DNA of 64,000 bases, taken from contig NC_085885.1 in the NCBI RefSeq assembly GCF_035222275.1, forward strand, positions 3,472,001-3,536,000. The letters run 5' to 3'. Every line of letters begins with the position of its first letter. Position 1 is the first letter of the stretch. Both the position numbers and the translations under genes were made by a program. The notes under the pieces are model-generated. The model worked only from the letters and a program-made list of their open reading frames with translations, did not search any database and was not told where the DNA came from. This document shows positions 46,078 through 56,712 of this stretch, in pieces. The DNA comes from Podospora bellae-mahoneyi. Lineage: Eukaryota; Ascomycota; Sordariomycetes; Sordariales; Podosporaceae.

Positions 46078-46568
46078 ACCTGACAGGAGGCTTTTATCAT
46101 GTTTTATACCCATGAAGCAATTCAACTAGCAAGCGAAGGAGTTTTGGAAAGTAATACGGGTAATATTTTGGATTTTATAGGGGATGAACTGTTGATATTG
46201 GTTGCTCTATATACGATTTTCAGCAACATAGGGGCTTAGACTTTTTTTTTTTTTATAATTATTAACGAAGCACATACTTTAGGACCTTTGTGGAAGACGC
46301 TGGATTAGTCGCTGTGAAAGCTGTTACTTGAGGCTTGAAGGTGGGACGACAAAGAGCCCCTGAGAAGACCCTGAGAAGAGCCGCTTTTATGAACTGGACA
46401 AATGAAATATATAGAATTGCTAACGATTGAACACTAGCAGATCCACAGGTTATCCAATGAACGAAACACCAATTCCTCCATGCTGAGTTTGACAATCTTG
46501 ATGCCCTCTCATCCACCTCACCCAAGCCCCACCCTTATACCTCATGATATCGCTCTTCCTCTCACCAA
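46078..46568. other. Convergent intergenic region
   Basis: The 3' flank of the regulator, AT-rich with a T13 tract at about 46242-46254. No gene seen. Confidence 0.45.
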
Positions 46569-47140
46569 CTAACAACAATTGCCCTGACAACGATCAAGAC
46601 TGATCACTCCACATTAGTATCTCCCGACATCAACCACACACAGAGAGGAGGACCGGGTGGGGGTGTGTGGGTGGGTGGAAGAACTTACCAAAGCATGCAA
46701 GGCGCAAAGTTGTCCACCGTGTAGTCCTTTGCGCAGTTGACACAGGCCAGCTCCTCCTTGTAGCAGGCGTCGCAGCTGGAAAATTCGCAGGCGTCTCTCT
46801 TGTTGACGGGTATCCTCTTGTCGTCGATGCCGGTTATAACCCCAGCTCCTGCCGGTGTTTGCGGTTTTGGGTAGATGAGGTCTCTCTTGTCGGATTGGGA
46901 GTCCATGATGCTGTTGGATGTGACTCTTGTGGGGTCTATGCCGGATAACACCCCGGCTCCTGCCGGGTTTTCTGGTTTGGGGTTTATAAAGTATCGCTTG
47001 CCGTTGGTGAAGTGGTTGTTGCCGGACTGGGAGGGGCCAAATCGACCGCCGGAGAGCATTCGCATCCGTTGCTCGGAGATGGTGTGGGAGAGGGTCGGGG
47101 TGAGGAGGGCGAGCAAGGGGATGAGGGTGGGGAGATGCAT
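46569..47140 (-). CDS. Secreted Kex2-type repeat peptide precursor with a cysteine-rich tail
   Basis: ATG 47138-47140 starts a signal peptide (MHLPTLIPLLALLTPTLSH). Four KR dipeptides follow (residues 48-49, 85-86, 108-109, 114-115). Between them lie two related cores, YFINPKPENPAGAGVLSGID (50-69) and DLIYPKPQTPAGAGVITGID (87-106), sharing PKPxxPAGAGVxxGID. The last segment is cysteine-rich (DACEFSSCDACYKEELACVN). Unspliced, the frame ends after W151 at TAA 46685-46687; but this stop sits inside a strong donor (G|GTAAGT), and an 89-nt intron (46600-46688) with TACTAAT and acceptor ATCAG would replace the end with CLDRCQGNCC, giving 160 residues and ten tail cysteines. Exons: 47140-46689 and 46599-46569. 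Known Kex2-processed fungal precursors include pheromones, UstA-type RiPP precursors and KEP proteins. No function can be assigned. Confidence 0.72.
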
Positions 47141-48121
47141 TTTGGTGGTTGGTTTGGACTGAACGTGGGAAGAATTGAAATTGAAGTTGGCCTTGGTGTT
47201 TTGAGAAGATTAGATTGTTTGTGATGAGAGAGGTGATGAAAACGAAAGAGGAAAGACAGGGGGTCTTTGTATTTCTGTCTCTACCTAGTGGCAAGGGGTC
47301 CTCGGCTTCGGGTGTATACAACATGTCAACGCGTGTTGTGTTCGTTCGGACTTGCTGTCAAGTCTCCTCCGTGCTTCCAAGTAACTGGCGTTGTGCCTCC
47401 TGTCAAGGCTTCTGCGTGCTTCCAAATGACCAGGCTGATGAAGCTATGCGCTGGTGACACCATTGACGTTTCCGTAGAATGACCTTTTGCACAACACTTC
47501 CACACTGTACCTCACCTTAGTTCATTCATCTTACAAGACCGTCAATCGCGTGGCGGTTGTTCGGCTCGGGGAATACCTCTTTTCCCTTGATCAATACAGC
47601 AACTGCCAGCTGTCTTTTGCCATCGTTGTGCGATCATGTCAAACGTCACGACACACTGTACAAGTGTGGCACTCCACCAACGCACCTTGAGTCGGAGACA
47701 TTGTAGGTAGCAGAAATCCCGCAATCTGGATTCAGCTTCCAACCTACCCCAGGTTCCAGAGGTGGCAACAAAGCTGTGTTGTCTGAAGGCAGGAGGCCAT
47801 GTTTGATTCCTCCCTGTATGGTACAGGTCAGAGCTTGTCCACATCCTCAGGACTTTCATTCTCTACAGTGATGCTTTCTCTTCGGACGTTTCTCCAGTTG
47901 TGCAAAGTCACACATTTTGGTCACCTTGGATCGAAACGGGAAGGGTGAGCTCGAGAGTCTGTTTGCCTATCGAGCCGGTTCGAGAAGTGCACGTAAAACA
48001 ATGTAAGATTTTAGGGGGCTGGTATCCGCGAAACAGACTCGATGAACTCATGATAGGTTGTTGGTAAATATAGACGTTATCTTTGACAGAGAAATTTCCT
48101 GACACCTTGTCCGCAATCTAC
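47141..48121. other. Intergenic: promoter of the peptide gene, 3' flank of the ankyrin gene
   Basis: About 1 kb; no gene seen. CCTAGGTGGGTAG occurs next to the ankyrin stop codon. Confidence 0.45.
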
Positions 48122-51100
48122 CTAGGTGGGTAGTTGCACCATGAGATCTGCTCGGTCCCACACAAATTTATGCCGGTCCGGGGTTCCCAGCTCGGCGCCG
48201 GCCTCTTGAAGAAGAGTACAAATCTCGTCGAAGCCCTCTTGCTTCGCGATATCCAGAGGTGTGTAGCCTGCCTCATCCTTCCGGCTCAATTGACTCACAT
48301 CCATGTCTGGACTCTCTGCACCCGTGAACCTTTCTATCAAGACCTTGACAAAGTCTGTGTTGCCGCGTGCCACAGCCATGTGAAGAGGCGTGAGATCGTT
48401 TATGTCTTGCCAGGTTATCCAATTATGCACCAAACCTCTGTCAACAGACAATAGCTCGAATATTTCCATCTTTCCTGACCAAATAGCAAAATGAATATAT
48501 CTCCAATGTTCCTGTACCGGAAGCGCATACTCGTCTCTTCCCCACCATTGGCTCACGGCTTTCAAGATTGCCCTCGTTGCCTCGACGTGTCCTCCCAGAA
48601 TGGCTCTGTGTAAGGGTGTAAAGCCCCTGTGATCACGGGAACTGAACCATTTCTTCGCGACATGAGTAGGCTTGAACCGTCGAAGCTTCTCGATGTGATT
48701 GACCAGCCCCATTTCGGCTGCACAGTGAAGTGGTGTTGACAAGTCAAGGGCTGATTCACTGTCATACTCGTTTGCATTGCTGTGCTCCAGGATATGATCC
48801 AAAAGCCGACCCGCGTTGGGGTTCTTTGCCGCATAATGTAACGGTGTCCACCCTATCAGGTCACGGGTGTTAATCATGCTTGGTGCGATCTTTAAAGCCT
48901 CAAGTGCCGCTGGGAAGCGCGGATCTGTATTCGAAGCCATGAGCGCGGCAGCATAATGGAGAACCTTCCATCCCCAAATGTCCCCTTTACTGATGTCCTT
49001 TCCCTCGAGGAGTGCAGCATTCATCTCGTCTTGAGAACCGCTTCTGAAAGCTTGGTGTAGCGTGCTATGTTGGCAATACTGCAGCATGCGACGATAGTAT
49101 TCCTTCCCCTTTTCTCCCCTCTGGACATTCACGTACAAGGGCCAGGCTCGTATATGATGGTCAGGATCGAGACGATTCTGCCAGATGTAGGATAGCATCC
49201 AGTAAGCAAGATCCTTGGCGTCGTTATAACTCCAATTCTCAACGGCATGCATCGTTTCTTTAGAGTATGGTAGTCGAAAAGGCCTCATCTTGCGGTATTC
49301 GAAATGGAAAAGCTTGCCCTCATTGCCACTTTTGAAGCTCTTACATGGTATCAGGTTAACACAGCTCCATAGTAAGGCCGATGTCCGTTTCCTGAGACCT
49401 GCACGAAGAAAGCTTGGGGCATGTTCGAAGTAGACGACAGATTCCTTATCCCGAAATCGAGAAAGAAGCTTGGGTACCACCTTATCGCAGCGTCGTTGAT
49501 GATGGGCACTCAGTAACATATTGCGGAGAACCGTCTCAGGCTTTGCGAGATTGTTGTTTTTGCCGAGTGAGGGAATGATTGCCAAGTACGCTTCCTTTGG
49601 CGTAAAGAGCTGGATCTCCTGCAAGAAATAAACCAGGTTGGAGACATTGATGTTGCTTAACATTCCACTCAAGTGCTCTCCGGACTTTTCTTCCCACCAT
49701 GTCGAATCATCGTTTGATATCTTGGGAACAGCATGGGATAGCCCCTGCATGAAAACTGCATAGATATGCTGTGTGTACAAGGATGGCAAAGATGTCGACA
49801 TCTCTGCCGCGATGAGCTCGGACTTTTTTTTCGGCGTTCCATAGACTGCCTTGTACCAAATACGAACTCGAATGTGCGCTGCCTCCGAAACCAACTACAC
49901 GGGGTGCTGAGACTTTGCGAACTTGTGATGTGGAACCCGATGACGAGTCGGATGAGCCGGGCGAACTCGATGAGGGCCTAGATTCGTCTCTGTTCTCCTT
50001 AGGAGCGGCAGGACTGGCCGATGAATTCGTTGCCGGGCTCTCAACTTTGGTCGAGACAACCACTGAGCTAGCGATATTTGCAGGAAGCCAGTAGTAAAGG
50101 TCCCTGGCAAGACGGTATGACCATTGATCAAGTATAATAAGTCCGGGCTCCTCACCCATCAGCCAATGATCTGCCTGCGTTGATTTGGCGTCCGAGGCCC
50201 CGCTTACACCGAGAACGTTGGGTGGTGCATTTCTCACGGAGAACAGCCATAACGACAAAGCTGCTTCAAAGACACTGCCTAACTGGGTAGCCTGCCACTT
50301 TCCATGCTTTCTCTCGGCTCGCATCTCGATTGTTCGGTTGTTGAAAGCTTGATGTTGCCATGTGAATTCATCTTCATCTTTCAGCAGCAGATCCAGCGTT
50401 TTCTCAATCGCGCTAACGAGTTTGATGGCTTCGACAGCTCCGACTCGAGGCCAATGAGATGGGAGCCCGACCAAAGAAGCGAGGCAAGCTCGTGTCTGAA
50501 ACAGCCCCTTACTGTTCATTTTAGCCGGCAAGCCGAGACTTTTGTCTTCTGAGGAACCTGGAGGCATATTCTCCACGTCCAAGCTTTCCTCTATATCACC
50601 ATAGGGCCCAAGGTTAGAAGCGACCCAATCAAGCTCGAAGCCCGGATCCAAAGGGATGGCGTGGAACGAGCTGTCCGACTCTCTGCGAGCCCAGGCTCGG
50701 ATAGCTGTCATGGCCAACGTTGCGATCAACTGAGCAAGCGCAGCGCACCAACTCATACCGCGAAGACCAATGAACTGTACGACAAAACCGGTAAGTCCTA
50801 TTGAGACTCCAATGATTGTTTCTGTTTGGCGGAAAGCTTCAAGACCTTCATTGATGATTTGACCTTTGTTCGTTTTCGTGCGTCTATTGACAGTATCGGC
50901 GAGTCGAGAGGTTCGAAAGACAAATGGATCTCTGTCAGCGTAAAGTGCGTATGACCCAAAGGTCTGATCACTGACCGTTGCCGCCCTCTGGATCCAAAGT
51001 AAACGCCCGCTCGTCTTGCCCCCCGCTCTAAACTCTGTTTCGATGGTTCTCGACTCCACCACGTGAGCGCAGAGAGTGAGCCCGACAACTAACAGCAATG

Positions 51101-52015
51101 TCCCGCTTAGGGTACAGGGAAACGCGTAGCGCTCGGCCGGCTTTTCGTCCTTGAGTAAAATAGAGCCAGGCTCATGAGGCCAGTACGCAGTCCAGCCACA
51201 GAAGGCAAGGACCGCAAACTGGAGCATCGTGCCAAAGACCGCCATCAGACCGAGTTCGAATTTGGTGCTCCCATGAAGGTTCAAACTGATGTTTGGAGCT
51301 GCACCCGACTTCTCGACCAGGAGGAAAGAGTTCTGCGGTTGGCCACTTGATTCTTCAAGCTTGAGGGGCGGCTCGCAGACCCCTGTCTCGTCCAGGTTAA
51401 TCTGTCTCTCTCTGTGACGGTTCGGTGATAGCATAGCGAAGAACGACCGCAAGAAACTTTTCGATGATGTCTCCTCTAACTCTGGATGTTGGAGGACAGA
51501 CCACACGACGTCTGTTGTTTTGGGTGACGTGGAGGGCAGTATCATGAACTGGTGGACGGGCCCTGTTCCAGCTACGCGTACCAGACCTTGACCATTCCAC
51601 AGCTCGCTGACATCTGGTGAAGTTGAAGACATCAATTCCATCTCAGCGCTTGCCATTGGCTCCCGGCTTCTTCCGATAATTCTTTTCATCCAAAGCGGAC
51701 CACCAACGCGAATAGCGGCGACGATGATGGTGACTATGCCGAGTGGTGCCATCGCCAAGATGACATTGTCTGCCCACCCTAGCGATCCGGTCATGAACTG
51801 TTCGGTCACACGCTCGCCAAAAAGGGAGAGAAGTCTGTTGCTTATTCAGTACTCAAACCGTGAAAAATAATCAAGACAGATTCAGGGTTGGCATACGGGC
51901 CGAGATCACTTATCAAATCATTGGTGAAGTCCTCCGGAGTGCTCGCTGCTGTTGCAACTTGAACCAAAGACAGCAACCAGGCCCATACAAGGGGGGCACT
52001 TCCGATAACTGCCAT
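48122..52015 (-). CDS. Large membrane protein with C-terminal ankyrin repeats; apparent frame break
   Basis: A first exon ending at 51897 joins exon 2 at 51840 across a 56-nt intron, rebuilding DLGPNRLLSLFGERVTEQFM, as I recall it from a large fungal ankyrin/membrane family. About five hydrophobic spans follow (for example VILAMAPLGIVTIIVAAIRV and IIGVSIGLTGFVVQFIGL), then a Ser-rich linker. The frame to 49707 and a second frame from 49894 to 48122 overlap; both hold family-like sequence (VVGFGGSA in the first; YGTPKKKSELIAAEM and LPSLYTQHIY in the second), so one gene with a one-base shift or a mis-set intron near 49822-49894 is likely. The C-terminal part has about six ankyrin repeats (GWTPLHYAAKN, GFTPLHRAILGG, DLTPLHMAVARG). 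ATG 52015 is provisional; the frame reaches an ATG at 52195, with an acceptor-like TTTTCAG between. Function unknown. Confidence 0.72.
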
Positions 52016-52787
52016 CCTCGTCTGCGTAACTCGATGTCCCGAAACCAATGCAGGACTGAAAACAAATTTGAGTAAGTTAATCACCCAAAATGTTAAGGGA
52101 AAGTCTTGTGAGAAATCAGAAATAAAGAACAGGAACACGATTATGTAGAGTCTGGACATGTTCTGGTATGATGTCAAAGATTCAGTCGAGAGCATTCAGC
52201 CCGCCCCAAATTGGCCCGGCTATGCCCTTCAAGAGGGTGGCTTGATGACAAGCGGCGAGCTGGCGGCTGTTAATTGGCCCCAATGCTATTGACAGCAGCT
52301 GATGAACGAAGTGGCTGCTACGGGGAGGGAGAAAACCAAGATCAATTGGACTGGCTTGCCGGCCGAAAACAACCTTGACACCAAAAGCCGATCAAGCGCC
52401 AACTTTTAGATCTTTTCCTTTTTCTTTCCGGCCTCTTTGTCTTAGATACGAGGTTGGTGACTTTCAGCTTGAGATTAGGGTTAAGGGTAGCCCCTGAATC
52501 CCCCATGAAGGCATTGCAGCGCACAGACATCACACATCAGACCGACCGGTTTGACGAGACTGTACAACAAACAAGTCATTAAAATAAAAGGTAAACTATC
52601 AAGAACTGTTAATCATGATGTAAAAAGAAAACGAAAAAGGAAAAGCTCTCGTGTACTCCCAAATCCCCAGATCACCGAACAAGACGCAAACAAGAGACAA
52701 AAAAAAAAAAAGCAAGCGAGCGACCAGCACAGCACCATCTTCCCTCTCCTCCCCACAACATCCCCAAAGCACCCACAACCCTAGCAC
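52016..52787. other. Intergenic: ankyrin-gene leader and TauD-gene 3' flank
   Basis: The first 180 bp may still belong to the ankyrin gene. TTAGGGTTAAGGG lies at about 52475-52487. An A13 tract occurs near 52699-52711. No other gene seen. Confidence 0.4.
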
Positions 52788-54189
52788 TCAAGCACAGCTA
52801 GCCCGTCTATACTTGACCCTCAGCTCGGGTGGACTCCTCTCAATATCCCACACCCTCTTAGCCCTCCATTCATGATCACCATAACACTCCCAGCTCAACC
52901 TCTCCAGCTCCCTCGGCGTCTTCCACATCAGCTCCTCATTCCTCAACCAAAGCCTCAACATGTGCCTCCTCTGCTCACCCTCATCATGAAAGCTGCTCCT
53001 CGCGTGCAGCATCGCAAAATTGTTGAAAATCATCATGTCCCCCTTCTGCAACTTGATCTCTACCTTGTGCTTCTGCGCCGCAAAAAACACGGCATCCAAC
53101 GCCTCGGCTTGTATCTCTGTCATGGCAGGGACGTCGGGGTGGTGCGGGCTAAAGTGGGAGCCGGTGAGGGGACGGCGGGAGAATTGAAACGCGGGGCCTT
53201 GGCCCTCGAAATTAAAGAGGAGAGGACGGGTGTGGTATTGGCCCTGCCAGAACTCGTCAAAGATCCAGTCGTCTTTGATAAGGGTGTGGATTATGTCCGG
53301 GCGGGTGGCGGCGAGCTCGTTGTAGATTTGGGCTGAGGAGGCGAGGAAGGACTCGCCGCCGTATTTGGCAGTGTTGAGGGCGTAGAGGGAGAGAATGTCG
53401 CAGAGGTCGGTGTGGAAGGGCTGTTTGTTGATATGGGTTAGCACCAACCTAGGGATGAATGGGGTCAGGGAAAGAAGGCATTAATACCTGAGCGCGAGCA
53501 ACATAGGGGCTGTTGGGCATGGCACCGTGTTTCTTCACGTCTTCGACCACAGCCTGGATGTGAAGGATCATGCGGCCGTCAAAGTCCTGCATGCCTCGCT
53601 TCTCGGCGATGTACGAGGTCACGCCAAGGTAGACGAGAATGTTCTCCATGTTGGTCCACTTGTCCGGCTGGAGACCTCGCAAAACGACAAATCCGCGGCC
53701 GTTGTGGATCTCCTGGGCAATGGCCTCGAGTCTTTCCTCGAGACCGGGCAGGGGGAAGGTCTCCTTGGAAACATCATCAGGGCCGAGATCGCCAGGAAGA
53801 GCTGTTCAGTTCCATGTTAGTGATGTCATGCGTGATAGAAAGTTTGATGTTGACATACACTTGAAGTGAACCAGTGCCTCGTCAATCTCGGCCAGGTCAG
53901 CTTGGTCAAACTGGACAATATATTCTTTGCCATCGTCAGAGAAGTCACTACCGGACCAGGCCCGTGCCATGTTAAGCTGGGTCGGCCAGCCGGCCGGAAC
54001 GGTGGTGGGGCGATCAGGGTAGAGAAGCTTGAGGGCCTCGACGCGGTTGAGGAAGACCTTGCGGTCAGGAAACCAAGAGATATCAGGACGCGGGATATCT
54101 CCGGGAGCAGGGGCCGGGGCAAGATCTTTGTTGGTGGAGAGCTTGGGGGCTAGGGCCAAGGGGCAGGCTTGGGGCATGGTGGTGGTCAT
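52788..54189 (-). CDS. TauD/TfdA-type Fe(II)/2-oxoglutarate-dependent dioxygenase
   Basis: Three exons, 54189-53859, 53801-53488 and 53420-52788; 425 residues. EEIHNGRG-like AIAQEIHNGRGFVVLRGL starts the domain. The iron-binding HxD is at residues 218-220 (PFHTDLCD), placed at the exon 3 junction, and the distal histidine is His354 in FAMLHARSSF, with 2-oxoglutarate-binding arginines in RRHMLRLWLR. These features define the TauD family, which hydroxylates or degrades small substrates such as taurine, sulfonates, betaines or secondary metabolites. The N-terminal 100 residues are a fungal extension (PDISWFPDRKVFLNRVEALK). The substrate cannot be deduced. Confidence 0.92.
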
Positions 54190-56712
54190 CTTGTTGGTTG
54201 CTTGTCGGTGTTGGGGGCTAAGAGTTGGTTATTGGCGTTTCTAGGGTGTTTGAAGTTGATGTTGGTGTTGATGTGCTGAGTCTGGTATTTTGAAGTGTTT
54301 TCTGGCGCGGTAAAGACAAAGTTGACAATTTTGAAAGCGCTTGAGCGTTGCTATATGTTGTTTGCAGAGCTGAGTCCCTCGATGGCTTGATGTTCCAAAT
54401 GTTTCGCTCTTCATCGACGAGTTGCCCTCATTATATACACGTTCCATCACCCAGAGCCTTGCTGTTTGTCATGGTGTCTCGACACCGCTCATCATCGCCA
54501 TTCTGACCATCGTCGTCCACTATCCCGCCCTACCACCGCAATGCAAACCCTTTTCGATTTCCGTGATGTCGGCACCGTTCACGACCACAGAGCCTCACAC
54601 TCCCGGAGCCCGTTGAAACTTGAACATGTTCGACCGGAAGCACTTGAGTGAACCAAGCCTCCGGTAGTCAGTATGCCGGAGCATGTCTTGGCGGCTGCGG
54701 CTCCTCCTGCGGCTCACATAGTCTGGCCAGTTTGGGAAATTCGGTGTGCCCAAGCTTCTGGACGTCAGCCAATCACCAGCCTCTCGGGCGAAGGTTTCCG
54801 GAGCTACTACAGCAAGCCTTTTGCAGTAAAATCCGACTGGATGTTGCCTAACAACAATCCACGCTTTGCAATTGCAGCAAACTGTGGGGCCTTGGTGGTT
54901 CGCAGATGCCGCGATGCCGGGTCGTGGGGAAGGGGAGCCAATTGCCGATGGCAATGTTACCACATTGATCACAACTCATAAGGCTGTCGTATGTAAGGTC
55001 TGCTGGCACCCCGGAGGGTCATTGGTGCGTTTTCGAGAACCTGGGCCGATCTTCGGGACAGTGACGATGTTCGGCAGCAGTTTGTGGACGATGCAGTTGC
55101 TTGAGCCTCGCCCCGTCCAAGAAGAGCGACCTCAGCTGGCTCTAGTCACGGAGCCTTGATCAATGTGGGGTGACAGCCGGTGACACTGCAGCAGGCTGGT
55201 ACCATCTGCTACCAAAACTGGAATGGCTCCTTAGATGCCGGGCAATCATCTCGACTTCTCTTGCACCACAAGCAGACAGTTAAACCACGCACCTCATGTG
55301 GCCAGTTCTGAGTCTCCGAGGCCCAGTTGAGCCGCATCATGCAGACAGATATCTTGCGCCACTTGATATGTAAACCTGAAAGGGTGACGGTGAGGATGGG
55401 CACGAGTGCGAGGGAACTGGCCGCTATCCCGCCAGGAGGGAAATGCGAGAACCTTGAAGGTGCCGGCAATGTTCCAACAGACGTCTCAACAGGCTCGTCT
55501 CGAAAGCCAAATGGCCGCGTGTGGATTGCGGTTGTGTCACTGCTCCCGCACTGAGTCTTCTTCTCCACTTGGAGGTTTGATAGGCGTCGCCAAACCCACC
55601 CGGTGATCCTTCCTGCCTACCAATCTCATGGTTCCGACTAGGTAGCTACGCTGCGTAAACTATCTGATGATCGTATCGCGAAGGTCAACAAAAGTTAAAT
55701 GGTAGATACCTAGTAGTGTAGACCTGTAACGCAGGAGCTGACACTATGAAAAACATCTTTTCATACCTTACCCGTCTTCCCTTTTCAAGGTACTAACGTG
55801 CCCAACTTTGTCAACATTCTTGCAGCCTACGTCATCGGCACTGTGGACCATGAGCTGATCTGAGCGAAACCGGCCCTGGGCTCGCCTCGGCTCAGGGCTA
55901 ATCACTGCTCAGGTCGGCTCGCAAGATCAATGATCTTATAGAGGTATATCATTACTATCTGCCTAAGCCCCGGAGCCGAGGGGCCTACAGGCATGATCTG
56001 GTACACCCACCTATCCCGACAATACCTGGAGCCCATGATGAAAAACATGGGCGGAGAAGAACTATAAATACCGACCCCAACCAACTTTCACTGCTTTTTG
56101 TCTCTTCTCTTGATCACCAACACCATCAAAACTAGCCTTACTCCACCACCACCACTCCACCACTCCATCACAACCGTCACCTCCATTATCACCCTCACCA
56201 CCACCGCATCACTTCCACCGCCGCCGCAGCATCCCGCACATCTCAAGCGCACAATGTCTCCCCGGGGGTGTTTACCGGTGCTATACAGCCGGTAAGTTGT
56301 TTTTTCTCATAACTTTGGAGAGGACAATCTGACCGCAACCTCGCAGTTTGGAACAGGACAGATCCTGCTGTCATAGAGCTTCCAGGTTTCTTGCACGATA
56401 GTTTACGATGTTGCGCATGCTTTTGGTTTTACCCCGTCATTTTAAAAACCCTTTGTGGTAGGTACCACAACCACAGGCTCTGTCCCATTTGTACCACGAA
56501 CAGACCTAACATAGCGACAGATTCATTAGCGAACTTACACAGACCTCGTTCATGTGGGCATCAGAACAATTGCAGCATGGCACAGCGTGCATGTACGGGA
56601 GTACCTTTGAGGGAACAAGAGACTTTTAGAGGGTAAGGTGTTTTGGAGGCCAAGCTATGGTGTTTTGGGCGCATTGCAAATGTCTTGATTATGAATACCA
56701 GATATTTGAACA
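54190..56712. other. Long intergenic region containing a small TATA-driven unit
   Basis: About 2.5 kb. Several short frames at 54420-55600 look non-coding. The only structured element is the putative unit at 56063-56401, listed separately. Confidence 0.4.
56063..56401 (+). other. Putative small spliced transcription unit
   Basis: A strong core promoter is visible: TATAAATA at 56063-56070, a C/T-rich start zone, then a CACC/ACC-rich leader. ATG 56254 opens a frame that runs into a canonical donor (G|GTAAGT, 56292); a 55-nt intron with CTGAC branch ends in CGCAG at 56346, and the joined frame stops at 56399-56401 after 30 codons (MSPRGCLPVLYS, then R at the junction and LEQDRSCC). It may be a non-coding RNA, a short peptide gene or the relic of a larger gene. 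No homologue is recognised. Confidence 0.35.

Noticed and set aside
54422-55568. Several short frames on both strands between the dioxygenase and the small TATA unit
   Set aside because: All overlap each other in shadow frames and none shows consistent codon use.
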